Assembly (NCBI RefSeq): GCF_001439635.1
Contig: NZ_LMBZ01000019.1
Span: 35,459 to 99,458 of the forward strand
Direction: 5' to 3'
From: Solibacillus cecembensis
GTDB lineage: Bacteria; Bacillota; Bacilli; Bacillales_A; Planococcaceae
Length of the DNA: 64,000 bases
Shown here piece after piece: positions 25,494 to 33,077 of the stretch. The notes under the pieces were generated by a model. The model made no database searches, was not told the DNA's origin, and saw only the letters and a list, made by a program, of their open reading frames with translations. Within the stretch, counting starts at the first letter, position 1. Each line of letters opens with the position of its first letter. Both the position numbers and the translations under genes were made by a program.

Positions 25494-25528
25494 CAAAAAA
25501 ACACCCCCACCATAAAAGGTAAGAGTGC
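25494..25528 (-). terminator. Terminator of the integrase/repressor transcript
   Basis: CACTCTTACC pairs with GGTGGGGGTG (several G-U) on the minus strand and is followed by seven T. It lies 240 bp beyond the integrase stop, so the transcript covers the presumed attachment region. Confidence 0.7.
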
Positions 25529-25730
25529 CCATAAACCATTACTGGTATGCGCTTTATGTATGTAAGCCACATTGCCGTAGTTTATTATAGAAAGTTTTAA
25601 ACCACCACTCCTCAAATGAGTTGTAAGACATATTTTATTTATAAATAATAGTAATAAATAGCGTTAATAAAAGATTCTTTGTGTTTTATTATCAAAGGTT
25701 ATCATTGATTACAATTATTTATAAACAAGT
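25529..25730. other. Presumed attL region of the prophage
   Basis: AT-rich, no gene. The integrase stop at 25766 and the host gene lysE at 25292 bracket the left prophage end. The core cannot be fixed because the right end lies beyond the window and no second copy is available. Confidence 0.35.
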
Positions 25731-25763
25731 TTAACCCCAATTTAACCCCAGTGTGACCCCGGA
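25731..25763. repeat. Three 11-bp direct repeats next to int
   Basis: TTAACCCCAAT, TTAACCCCAGT and GTGACCCCGGA follow one another with an exact 11-bp period immediately after the integrase stop codon. Helically phased repeats near int are candidates for arm-type integrase binding sites. Confidence 0.5.
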
Positions 25764-25765
25764 TA

Positions 25766-26956
25766 TTAAGATTGCTTTTTCACTATAAAGAAGCTGTCTA
25801 ATTTATCGGCAGCAGCACGATCAGCAGATTTGAAAGCATGGCCATATGTGTTCATCGTCACAGAAATATCAGAGTGCCCTAAACGCTCGGATATGATTTT
25901 AGCATGTACACCTTGGGCAATTAATAAAGATGCAGATGTGTGACGTAAATCATGCAAGCGAATGTATTTAAAGTTGTGCCCATTGATAAATGTATGCCAA
26001 CGTTTTGATGGACTTGTTGGATACAAGTGAGTACCATTAAACGCATGGAATAACCATTCTCTTTCTTTTTCAATCCATACGTCACCTTTACGTAATTTCT
26101 CTTTTGCCCAATGTTTACGATATTTCTTTAATTCAGCCATTACCGATTCGGGTATAGTAACGTAACGCTTTGATTTTTTAGTTTTAGTGGATTTTATATG
26201 AGGTCCTTGTTTTGTTAGTACGATGGACTGTTGAATATATATTTGCTTATTTTCAAAATCAACATCTTTCCACTCTAAACCTAATAATTCACCTTTTCGC
26301 AATCCAGCAGCTAAAGCTAAAGTAAACATCATACGCCATAACTCAGTCTCACTTTGTAACATAAGCATTAACGTTTCAATTTCTTCTTCCTCATAAATTT
26401 GCATTTCTTTGTCTACATCATCTGTGTCACTTGGTCGAGGTTTTTCTACTCCATCCATGGGATTATTAGTTAGTACATTCCATTTCACAGCATATTTAAA
26501 AATGCTCTTTAACGACCTGAATACGTCTTGTTTACTGTGATATGAGACTGGATCATCTTTGCCGTCATATCGTTTCATGTCACGTATAACATTCATAAGA
26601 TGAAATGCATTAATTTGATCCATACGCATATGACCAATGATAGGGGTGATATGCAACTCTAATTTACGTTGGTGATTGCCATACGTCGTTAAAGCAAGTG
26701 TAGAGGCAAAATCTTTTTCCCATTGTGCAGAAAAGTCTTTAAAAAGTATTCTTTCAGTTTGCACATGGTTACCTGATAGAACTTCATCTTTAAATTTTAA
26801 ATATTCACGATCTAAAAACTCTTTTAATAGTTTAGGTGACATTTTTTCTTCGATAATTCTTGATTTTCGTATTTTGGGATATTTGCCATGCGCATCTTTG
26901 GGCAAATAAACAGTGAATCGATAAGAGTTATCTCCACGTTGTTCAATATTAGCCAT
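25766..26956 (-). CDS. int: Phage integrase (tyrosine recombinase)
   Basis: 396 residues. AP2-like arm-binding N-terminus (about 1-60), core-binding SAM-like domain (about 70-170), catalytic domain from about 185. Catalytic residues visible are Arg220 in AAGLRKGELL, HDLRHT at 335-340, the GH at 360-361 and Tyr371 in MNTYGH. Catalyses site-specific integration and, with a directionality factor, excision. Transcribed away from the lysis/lysogeny switch towards the left attachment site. Confidence 0.93.
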   Translation of the reverse strand: MANIEQRGDNSYRFTVYLPKDAHGKYPKIRKSRIIEEKMSPKLLKEFLDREYLKFKDEVLSGNHVQTERILFKDFSAQWEKDFASTLALTTYGNHQRKLELHITPIIGHMRMDQINAFHLMNVIRDMKRYDGKDDPVSYHSKQDVFRSLKSIFKYAVKWNVLTNNPMDGVEKPRPSDTDDVDKEMQIYEEEEIETLMLMLQSETELWRMMFTLALAAGLRKGELLGLEWKDVDFENKQIYIQQSIVLTKQGPHIKSTKTKKSKRYVTIPESVMAELKKYRKHWAKEKLRKGDVWIEKEREWLFHAFNGTHLYPTSPSKRWHTFINGHNFKYIRLHDLRHTSASLLIAQGVHAKIISERLGHSDISVTMNTYGHAFKSADRAAADKLDSFFIVKKQS

Positions 26957-27035
26957 TATAATTTCCTCCTTTTAATTTAGCTTTACTATTTACTATATAT
27001 AGACACCACCACCTTTAAGGGAATATACGTTCCTT

Positions 27036-27497
27036 TTATGGGTAAATTTTTTTACCGTCAAAACATTTTAAAACTAATAGTTCTGTCGGTATGCCTTTTT
27101 CTTGGATAGTTTCACCAAAAGAAAAAGTCAATTCGCTTCCCTCTACAAATAACTCATCAGGTAATAACAATTCAATTGCAAATGTATTTGCTTCAATTTC
27201 GATTTTTTCATTTGAAAACAGGGTGTGCTTTTTCAAAAAAGCAGAATTGGCTTCAGGGTGTTGAATAACATGCCCTAGTTCGTGAGCACAAGTATAATAC
27301 TGTTTTTCACAGGGTAAATTTTCGTTGATATGTATTACTTTAGTGCGGTGAGATCTACTATAATAGCCATAAATCGACCCTAAGGGTTCAAATATAACAA
27401 CTACTCCTAGCAGATCAGCCAACTTAAAAGGATCGCTTGTACCATATTTTTTTATTAATCGTTCTACAGTCTCTTTAATATCCACCACAAACACCAC
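27036..27497 (-). CDS. ImmA/IrrE-family metallopeptidase
   Basis: 153 residues. Zinc motif HELGH at 72-76 with a downstream acidic residue in IEIEANTFAIELLLP, the standard ImmA/IrrE arrangement. Members cleave a cognate repressor to trigger induction. It starts 5 bp after the repressor gene (GTG start, several alternatives) and so is co-expressed with its likely substrate. Repressor cleavage is inferred from family and context. Confidence 0.88.
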   Translation of the reverse strand: MVFVVDIKETVERLIKKYGTSDPFKLADLLGVVVIFEPLGSIYGYYSRSHRTKVIHINENLPCEKQYYTCAHELGHVIQHPEANSAFLKKHTLFSNEKIEIEANTFAIELLLPDELFVEGSELTFSFGETIQEKGIPTELLVLKCFDGKKIYP

Positions 27498-27502
27498 CGT
27501 TT

Positions 27503-27928
27503 TTATTCTCTATATTTTTTAGGTGTGAATTTCTGTTTCGCCATTTTTTTAGTTAATCGTAAAGTATTTTCCCAAGAAGCGATTAACAGTTCTCTATCTT
27601 CTTCATCTAATTCATCTAAGATTCTTCCGTCAAACGCTGCAAAGGCACTGTCAACATCTTCACCATCAATGATTTTTTTGAGTTCGCGTTGGATAGAAAG
27701 TTCATCTTTTTCTGTTAAATCATAGTAACGTTGTTTATCTGTTCGTCCCAACAAGTAGTCTGTACTTACATTAAAATAGTCAGCCACTCTAATTAAATTA
27801 CTCCCTTTAGGAGTATTTTTCTTCCAAGAATATAGAGTGTTTTTGCCCAATCCAATCTCTTCTTCGAGTTTATTTACAGAAATTCCTTGCGCGTCGCAAA
27901 GTTTTTTTAGTATGTCAAACGCATTCAT
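27503..27928 (-). CDS. CI-like phage repressor (HTH_3/XRE)
   Basis: 141 residues from ATG 27928, which has GGGAGG about ten bases upstream; a longer frame to 27952 begins before that site. The XRE helix-turn-helix occupies about 3-58 (ISVNKLEEEIGLGKNTLYSWKK). The acidic C-terminus lacks the LexA-type peptidase found in lambda CI, so induction probably relies on the neighbouring ImmA protease. It should bind the three palindromes at 27961-28163. Confidence 0.88.
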   Translation of the reverse strand: MNAFDILKKLCDAQGISVNKLEEEIGLGKNTLYSWKKNTPKGSNLIRVADYFNVSTDYLLGRTDKQRYYDLTEKDELSIQRELKKIIDGEDVDSAFAAFDGRILDELDEEDRELLIASWENTLRLTKKMAKQKFTPKKYRE

Positions 27929-27960
27929 ATCAACGTTTCCTCCCGTTTGCATACCTATAT

Positions 27961-27978
27961 ATTAAATCTAGTTTTAAT
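27961..27978. promoter_or_regulatory. Repressor operator O1
   Basis: ATTAAATCTAGTTTTAAT, an 18-bp imperfect palindrome matching O3 at 17 of 18 positions. It overlaps a TAATAT (-10-like, minus strand) placed to start transcription about 25 nt before the repressor gene, although no good -35 accompanies it. Confidence 0.65.
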
Positions 27979-27985
27979 AAAAAGG

Positions 27986-28014
27986 TTGATTTTTAAATCT
28001 AGTTTTAATATACT
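27986..28014 (+). promoter_or_regulatory. Early rightward promoter with operator O2
   Basis: TTGATT, 17-bp spacer, TATACT on the plus strand. Operator O2 (27992-28009, TTTAAATCTAGTTTTAAT) fills the spacer exactly, so a bound repressor would block polymerase. It faces the cro-like gene, which begins about 360 bp downstream. Confidence 0.7.
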
Positions 28015-28061
28015 CTAGGTAAGCTAATTGTTCAGCTAAAAAAGAGTACAAAAAAGACGAC

Positions 28062-28137
28062 CTATTTAAAAACATTTTTCGTTGGGGAACGGTTTAAATG
28101 TTGGTTTAAAGGCTTTTTAAAAGTCTTATTTAGCTAT
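28062..28137 (-). ncRNA. Speculative short leftward RNA in the immunity region
   Basis: Downstream of the O3 promoter (minus strand) lies a nested hairpin: AACATTT/AAATGTT (28102-28096 with 28077-28071), inner CGTT/AACG with a CCCC loop, followed by TTTTT. This could end a transcript of about 75 nt before the repressor gene. No coding frame. It is only a fold seen by eye. Confidence 0.25.
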
Positions 28138-28143
28138 GTCTTT

Positions 28144-28172
28144 ATATTAAAACTAGTTTTAATTATTGTCAA
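28144..28172 (-). promoter_or_regulatory. Strong leftward promoter with operator O3
   Basis: On the minus strand a consensus TTGACA (28172-28167), 17 bp and TAATAT (28149-28144). O3 (28146-28163, ATTAAAACTAGTTTTAAT) is a perfect 18-bp palindrome lying in the spacer and -10. Transcription would run towards the repressor, 215 bp away. Confidence 0.7.
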
Positions 28173-28381
28173 TACTTTAGCGTATTATTTAGCTTATTCT
28201 TTAATTTATGCGCTGTGATACCGAGCCTATGACGGTATAAATTATTTTAAAATAAATGTCCCTTTTTATGGTGTTTTATGCAATTTACTAAATAAGGGGA
28301 TATTTCCATGTAATATTTTTCATTCAAACTAATAGCTAAAACCGGACGGTGGCGACGTCATTTTTCAAAGGAGGTACAGAG
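28173..28381. other. Leader upstream of the cro-like gene
   Basis: No gene. Contains the inverted repeat ATACCG-N9-CGGTAT (28218-28238) overlapping a TATAAA, possibly a further operator or promoter element for the early genes. Confidence 0.35.
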
Positions 28382-28564
28382 ATGCCAGAAGATTTAGGGG
28401 CACAAGTAAGAAGTGAGTTATTTAAACGAAAAATGAGTCAAAAGGATTTAGCTGAAATGGTTGGTATTTCTAATGCTTATCTATCAGATATTATTCGCGG
28501 ACGCAAGGATGGTCCTAAAGCGCAAGAGCACATCAAACATATTCGCAAAATTTTATCCATTTAA
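28382..28564 (+). CDS. Cro-like XRE transcriptional regulator
   Basis: 60 residues, start at ATG 28382 with AAAGGAGG nine bases upstream; in-frame codons before it have no ribosome site. Almost the whole protein is one helix-turn-helix (MSQKDLAEMVGISNAYLSDIIRG). First rightward gene opposite the repressor, the usual position of Cro. Confidence 0.8.
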   Translation: MPEDLGAQVRSELFKRKMSQKDLAEMVGISNAYLSDIIRGRKDGPKAQEHIKHIRKILSI

Positions 28565-28579
28565 AAGGATGTGAGTCAT

Positions 28580-28765
28580 ATGGAGAAACTTACTTTATCA
28601 GTTGATGAAATTGCAAGTGAATTGGGAGTTAGTAAAACAACTATTTACACAATGGCGAGACAAAAGGAAATACCTCATACAAAAGTCAGGGGGAGAATTT
28701 TATTTCACAAGCCGACCATCGAACATTGGTTGATTACTAATACAGAGGGCGGTGATGTCGAATGA
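28580..28765 (+). CDS. Excisionase-like helix-turn-helix protein
   Basis: 61 residues from ATG 28580, behind AAAGGATG. DEIASELGVSKTTIYTMARQKEIPHTKVRGRILF is the HTH_17 / MerR-like winged-helix pattern of excisionases and small phage DNA-binding proteins. Could be the directionality factor for the integrase or a second regulator; position does not settle it. An eleven-codon frame follows at 28762. Confidence 0.7.
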   Translation: MEKLTLSVDEIASELGVSKTTIYTMARQKEIPHTKVRGRILFHKPTIEHWLITNTEGGDVE

Positions 28766-28803
28766 ATAAATCCGAAGCATCAGTTGAGAGGAGATGAAAG
28801 TAA

Positions 28804-29112
28804 ATGAATGAAATTCCAACAATTGAATTTTTAAAGAAAATTTCAGATGAAGGGTTTGAGGATTATAAAAAGGATGTTCTAAATGGTCCTTTATTTAGAA
28901 AAATTATGATTCAAATTGAAGACGCTGCACTAGCTGGTTATACAGGTCGTAAAAATAAGTTAGACCATCGTACGGACGATTTTAGAGCATTGAAAGTTAT
29001 CCAAAAAGAGCTGCAGGCAAAAGGCTTTTACTGTGAATTTGAAACCGTTGAAAAGAAGGGCCTAATAGTACCGTACAAAGAACAGTATTTCCATGTTAAG
29101 TGGGGTGAGTAG
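28804..29112 (+). CDS. Hypothetical phage early protein (102 residues)
   Basis: ATG behind GAGAGGAGATG. Soluble, charged, no recognised domain. Part of a tight run of early genes (2 bp to the next). Confidence 0.6.
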   Translation: MNEIPTIEFLKKISDEGFEDYKKDVLNGPLFRKIMIQIEDAALAGYTGRKNKLDHRTDDFRALKVIQKELQAKGFYCEFETVEKKGLIVPYKEQYFHVKWGE

Positions 29113-29114
29113 AA

Positions 29115-29303
29115 ATGTTTCTAGCTGTCGGAATAGAAACTGAAACAGTCTATGCAAGTGGTAGCAGAGCAGAATGTTTACAAGCATTAAATGAAAAGTT
29201 CCCTTCATATTTGTATAAAAAAAGTAACTTAAAGATTTCAAAGGGGGCATTAGGTTCAAATATTTTGCCTGAACCAATAAAAATCAAAAAGGAGCGAAAA
29301 TAA
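29115..29303 (+). CDS. Small hypothetical phage protein (62 residues)
   Basis: Starts two bases after the preceding stop and overlaps the next start (TAATG). Basic C-terminus. Not recognised. Confidence 0.55.
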   Translation: MFLAVGIETETVYASGSRAECLQALNEKFPSYLYKKSNLKISKGALGSNILPEPIKIKKERK

Positions 29304-29575
29304 TGAAATCAACAGGTATCGTTCGTAAAGTCGATGAGCTAGGTCGTGTAGTATTCCCAATAGAATTACGTCGCACATTGGGCATTGCAGAAAAGGATGC
29401 ATTAGAGATTTATGTAGATGATGACAAAATCATTTTGAAAAAATACAAGCCAAATATGGCATGTGCAGTTACTGGAGAAGTGTCGGATGACAATATGAGT
29501 CTATTGAACGGCAAACTAGTGTTGAGTGCAGAAGGCGCTAAAGCATTACTAGATGAAATTAAGCAATCAAAGTAG
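29303..29575 (+). CDS. AbrB-family transition-state-like regulator
   Basis: 90 residues. The swapped-hairpin DNA-binding domain STGIVRKVDELGRVVFPIELRRTLGI fills residues 3-45, as in AbrB, Abh and SpoVT. Phage copies may modulate host transition-state genes; this role is an inference. Translationally coupled to the previous gene. Confidence 0.85.
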   Translation: MKSTGIVRKVDELGRVVFPIELRRTLGIAEKDALEIYVDDDKIILKKYKPNMACAVTGEVSDDNMSLLNGKLVLSAEGAKALLDEIKQSK

Positions 29576-29584
29576 GTGAATGTT

Positions 29585-29713
29585 TTGAATGATTGCATGT
29601 TAGAAGTTTTAGGTGATTATTTCGTTAAACACGACTTGGTTAACAAAGGATGGACGTTTGAGCAGTTTGTGGCTGAGTGGCAACGTGGAACTATCGTGAT
29701 GACAAAAAAATAG
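29585..29713 (+). CDS. Small phage protein (42 residues)
   Basis: TTG start with AGGTG seven bases upstream; 42 codons. Contains HDLVNKGWTFEQFVAEWQ, a compact helical pattern seen in small phage proteins of Bacillales. Co-oriented in the early operon. Function unknown. Confidence 0.5.
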   Translation: MNDCMLEVLGDYFVKHDLVNKGWTFEQFVAEWQRGTIVMTKK

Positions 29714-29793
29714 AGCTCTTACCGGTGCAACGGTTTAAGGTCCAATGACAAAATATTAAAGCCATTATAGCACGAAATGAGGTGTTTTCAAAA

Positions 29794-30087
29794 ATGGCGC
29801 AAGTGAAAGAAAAACAAATCGAAAATAAAATAAAAAAGTGGCTTGAGGGCAATGGCTATTGGTGGATGAAGGTACATGGTGACATGTTTCAAAAGTCAGG
29901 TGTACCAGATATCTTAGCCTGCGTTAATGGAAAGTTTGTAGGTATTGAAGTGAAACGGCCAGGTGGTCGATTGAGTGAACTACAAAAATATAACATTGAA
30001 CGAATTCAAGCTGCAGGAGGTGTAGCATTTGTCGCAACAAGCGTTGATGAAGTCAGAACTAACCTCGACCACTTCCGTGTTATATGA
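29794..30087 (+). CDS. VRR-NUC domain nuclease
   Basis: 97 residues from ATG 29794, nine bases after GAGGTG. SGVPDILACVNGKFVGIEVKRPGGRLSELQ supplies the PD-(D/E)xK-type active site (PD, then E-x-K). Stand-alone VRR-NUC proteins accompany SNF2-type helicases in many phages, as here, where the helicase gene overlaps its 3' end by 59 bp. Confidence 0.88.
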   Translation: MAQVKEKQIENKIKKWLEGNGYWWMKVHGDMFQKSGVPDILACVNGKFVGIEVKRPGGRLSELQKYNIERIQAAGGVAFVATSVDEVRTNLDHFRVI

Positions 30088-31285
30088 ATATCAAAAAGAT
30101 GTTTTAAACGGAGCAAAGGACAATTGGCTTTATGCACTTGATACTGGAACCGGAAAAACAATCCTATCTATTCATCACTACTTAAAATTTTATCGAGGTG
30201 AACCACTTCTTATTGTAGCGCCACCACAAAAAATAAAAGAAGGTGGCTGGGATAGAGATATTCAAACGGTTGTGGATCATCACGGAATTGAAATTGGGTA
30301 TGACCTTTTAAGTTACGGAAAAATAGCAGCTGATTGGAAAAAATATAAAGGGTGGTTCGTCATTTTTGATGAGTGCCATTATGTTAAGACACCAACAAGT
30401 CAACGTGGAAAGGCTGCCGTTTCTTTAATAAAGAATAGTACACACTTTGTATTGCTATCTGCAACACCATCTTCGAATGGGTGGAGCGATACGATTAACT
30501 ATTTCATTATGTTTGACTTAGCGAAAAATAAAACGCAGTTCGAACGTGAATATGCACAGTTTGACACGATGTTTTTAGGTAAGCGCCGGATTAACAAAGT
30601 AGTTGGTTGGAACCGTGAATCGATACTTAAAAAAATGTATCAATCCTTTAGCGTGAAGTTGGCCAAAGAAGATTGCTTAGATCTGCCGGATATGGTGATT
30701 GAAGATATTTCATTTCAGCGTTCGAATGAATACTTGAAATTGAAGAAGGACCGGATTTTAGAAGTGAATGGCGAGAAAGTTGTATATGATACCTATCCAA
30801 AGTTGGCACAGGGCCTGCGCTTTTACGCAAACCAAAAAGACAAGCTCAAATATGTGGAGATGCTTGCGGAAAGTACGGATGAAAACATTGTAATCTTCTA
30901 TAATTTCAAAGCAGAAAAAGAGCTGCTATTGCAGTTGCTAACGAAATTGAAAAAGAAAGTTTATGAGGTAAGTGGTCAACGGTCAGAATTACCCAAACGT
31001 GAGATTTGGGACACGCTTAGAAATTCCGTAACTCTTGTACAATATCAGGCTGGTGCTGCAGGTATTGAATTGCAATATGCAAACCTAGTTATCTTCTATA
31101 CACCAACTTATAGTTTGCAAGATTACGAGCAATCGCTTGGACGTGCTTATCGCAATGGCCAGACAAAGAAAGTAACTGTTTACCAGTTTATTTCGAAAAA
31201 CACAATTGAAGAACTAATCTATACAGCACTCAAAACGAAAAAAGATTTCACTGAAGAATTATTCGTTAAATATATGGGGGATTAA
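30029..31285 (+). CDS. SNF2/DEAD-type DNA helicase
   Basis: 418 residues, TTG start six bases after AGGAGGTG, inside the nuclease gene. Walker A DTGTGKT (38-44), Walker B FDECH, motif III LSATPSS, and motifs V/VI in the second RecA domain (GAAGIELQYANLVIFY, QSLGRAYRNGQ). ATP-driven DNA remodelling or unwinding in phage replication or recombination, probably with the VRR-NUC protein. Confidence 0.9.
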   Translation: MSQQALMKSELTSTTSVLYEYQKDVLNGAKDNWLYALDTGTGKTILSIHHYLKFYRGEPLLIVAPPQKIKEGGWDRDIQTVVDHHGIEIGYDLLSYGKIAADWKKYKGWFVIFDECHYVKTPTSQRGKAAVSLIKNSTHFVLLSATPSSNGWSDTINYFIMFDLAKNKTQFEREYAQFDTMFLGKRRINKVVGWNRESILKKMYQSFSVKLAKEDCLDLPDMVIEDISFQRSNEYLKLKKDRILEVNGEKVVYDTYPKLAQGLRFYANQKDKLKYVEMLAESTDENIVIFYNFKAEKELLLQLLTKLKKKVYEVSGQRSELPKREIWDTLRNSVTLVQYQAGAAGIELQYANLVIFYTPTYSLQDYEQSLGRAYRNGQTKKVTVYQFISKNTIEELIYTALKTKKDFTEELFVKYMGD

Positions 31286-31288
31286 CCG

Positions 31289-31774
31289 ATGGGTGAAAAA
31301 CGCTACATGTATATAACTGATGAAGATTATTCCGCTGCTGAAGCAATTGGGATAAGCCAAAACAGACTTTATCAACGTGTTCGTGATTATGGATGGGATG
31401 TTGATCGTGCTATTTCAACGCCAGTAAATAAAAAATTCGCTTCAAATGGTCGGTGGGCACGTTGGAAAGAGAAAGCCGTTGTTTCTAGGGCTACGTTTGG
31501 ATCACGTATTCATAATGGATGGGATGAAGAAACGGCAGCAATGACTCCTAAATTAACACCTAAAGAGTGCACCGCTAGATCTAAAGCCGTGCAAAATCGA
31601 ACAGCCTGTATTCCCCCAGATAAAATTCTTATCGCGGAATTTAACGGTATCAAACGTGCGACTGCTTATGCAAGAGTTAGCGTGTACGGATGGAGCATTG
31701 AAGATGCTATAACGATTCCGACAATGCCGCCTAATAAACGGCCACGTAAAAAGGGTGGTGGGAGGAATGGTTGA
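31289..31774 (+). CDS. Three-repeat DNA-binding-like phage protein
   Basis: 161 residues, very basic C-terminus. Three related units are visible: YQRVRDYGWDVDRAISTP, GSRIHNGWDEETAAMTP and YARVSVYGWSIEDAITIP. The R-x3-GW-x2-(D/E)xAI-x2-P pattern is known from modules next to HNH endonucleases in phages; here there is no nuclease domain. It may bind DNA. Starts 3 bp after the helicase stop. Confidence 0.6.
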   Translation: MGEKRYMYITDEDYSAAEAIGISQNRLYQRVRDYGWDVDRAISTPVNKKFASNGRWARWKEKAVVSRATFGSRIHNGWDEETAAMTPKLTPKECTARSKAVQNRTACIPPDKILIAEFNGIKRATAYARVSVYGWSIEDAITIPTMPPNKRPRKKGGGRNG

Positions 31775-31789
31775 AATTTAATTAACTGT

Positions 31790-31825
31790 AAAAAAATAGC
31801 ACCCCATCAACGAGACAGAGTGCTA
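31790..31825 (-). terminator. Terminator of the small toxin-like gene
   Basis: Minus strand TAGCACTC pairs with GGGGTGCTA (G-U allowed), followed by seven T. Confidence 0.8.
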
Positions 31826-31840
31826 CTTTCATTTTCAACG

Positions 31841-31939
31841 TTAGAGTACTAATTTTGTAATCAAAATAACCAATAACGTCAAGATGCAACCTGATAATGT
31901 TTTACCAATTTTCAAGTTACCTTTGAATTTAAAATTCAT
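31841..31939 (-). CDS. 32-residue hydrophobic peptide, candidate type I toxin or membrane peptide
   Basis: ATG with AAGGAGGTAGAGGT immediately upstream (very strong ribosome site). The peptide has a basic N-terminal third (NFKFKGNLKIGK) and a hydrophobic helix (CILTLLVILI) ending in TKLVL. It is the only gene on the minus strand here, with its own U7 terminator. Size, charge pattern and isolation resemble type I toxins of Bacillus prophages (TxpA, BsrG, YonT class), but no sequence family is recognised and no antisense RNA promoter was located with certainty. A hairpin-forming C/G-rich leader lies at about 31974-32018. Confidence 0.55.
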   Translation of the reverse strand: MNFKFKGNLKIGKTLSGCILTLLVILITKLVL

Positions 31940-32145
31940 ACCTCTACCTCCTTAAATGCATATGCAAGGTACACCGCAAGTCCAAGTCTTAGTCGGGGGG
32001 GTGCCACCTTACAACACTTTTCTTTATCATTCATAACATTTATAGGTTTTCGAGGTAATTATTATATTATAAGTAATTTGTATTATTTTGTAAATATATA
32101 AGTCAATTGAAAGAATAAACGAATTAGTAGAGAGGATGAACGAAA

Positions 32146-33075
32146 ATGTTCGCAACAGATGATAAAAATGTAACTGAAAATCGACGCGTATTCGTCGGCG
32201 GTTCAGATGTTCCTATAATCTTGGGATTAAGTAAATACAAAAAGGCATTTGAACTTGCGAAAGAAAAAGTTGGACTTGCTCCGATGGTTTTCGATGGCAA
32301 TGAATATACAACATACGGTCAAGTTATGGAGCCTCAAATTCGCGACTATATCAACGCCATTAATGAAACAAAATTTGTACCGGACACAACTATCAATAAA
32401 GAAAAGCAATTACGTGGTAACTGTGATGGTGCTGATTATGGTGAGCAGCTGTTGCTTGAAATAAAAACTCACGGTAAAAAGCCAACAAAGGAAATTTATG
32501 AAGTGCAAATTCAACTGTATCTCTTCATGTTCGAATTACCTGCAGCTTGGCTAGCATTCTATGAACGTCCTGATAATTTCGATGCAGAGTTTGAGGCTGA
32601 GCGATTAAAAATTGAAGTTATTCATTATAACGAAACGAAAGTAAATGAAATCTTAAAGCAAATTGAGCTGTTCTGGAAACGTTGTGAAGCATTGAAGGCG
32701 AATCCAGGACTTACTGAATCGGAATTTCATTCAATTGGTATTGAAGAAGGACAAGGTAACGAAATTGCAATAGTTGCGAATCAAGTTGCTCGTTTAGAAA
32801 ATGAGCTTATTCAGTTTAAACAGCTTCAAGATGAACATAAGGCAATGAAGCAAAAAATGTACGACTTGATGATTGAGCATAAAGTGAAATCATTTGAAAC
32901 GGATGGATTAACAATTACAGCCGTTTTACCATCTAGCTCTACTAAAGAAGTAATTGATATTAGTACATTCAAAGAATCACATCCTCGTATTGCTAAAAAG
33001 TTCATTGAAGAAAAAACAAGCAGTAAAGCGGGCTATGTGATGATCAAAGCTAAAAAAGTTAAGGAGGCAAAATAA
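32146..33075 (+). CDS. YqaJ-family phage recombination exonuclease
   Basis: 309 residues. GGSDVPIILGLSKYK at the N-terminus, GNCDGADYGEQLLLEIKTHG (metal-binding D and E-x-K) and VQIQLYLFMF match the YqaJ viral recombinase fold. 5'-3' exonuclease making single strands for annealing. A helical C-terminal region extends past the nuclease core. Preceded by a 200-bp AT-rich leader with several TATTAT elements. Confidence 0.88.
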   Translation: MFATDDKNVTENRRVFVGGSDVPIILGLSKYKKAFELAKEKVGLAPMVFDGNEYTTYGQVMEPQIRDYINAINETKFVPDTTINKEKQLRGNCDGADYGEQLLLEIKTHGKKPTKEIYEVQIQLYLFMFELPAAWLAFYERPDNFDAEFEAERLKIEVIHYNETKVNEILKQIELFWKRCEALKANPGLTESEFHSIGIEEGQGNEIAIVANQVARLENELIQFKQLQDEHKAMKQKMYDLMIEHKVKSFETDGLTITAVLPSSSTKEVIDISTFKESHPRIAKKFIEEKTSSKAGYVMIKAKKVKEAK

Positions 33076-33077
33076 CA

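Noticed and set aside
25293..25765. tRNA or tmRNA gene as the integration target
   Set aside because: No cloverleaf or tmRNA-like sequence could be traced at the left prophage edge.
28021..28062. Small leftward frame of 33 codons in the immunity leader (ATG near 28062)
   Set aside because: No ribosome site; overlaps operators and the hairpin.
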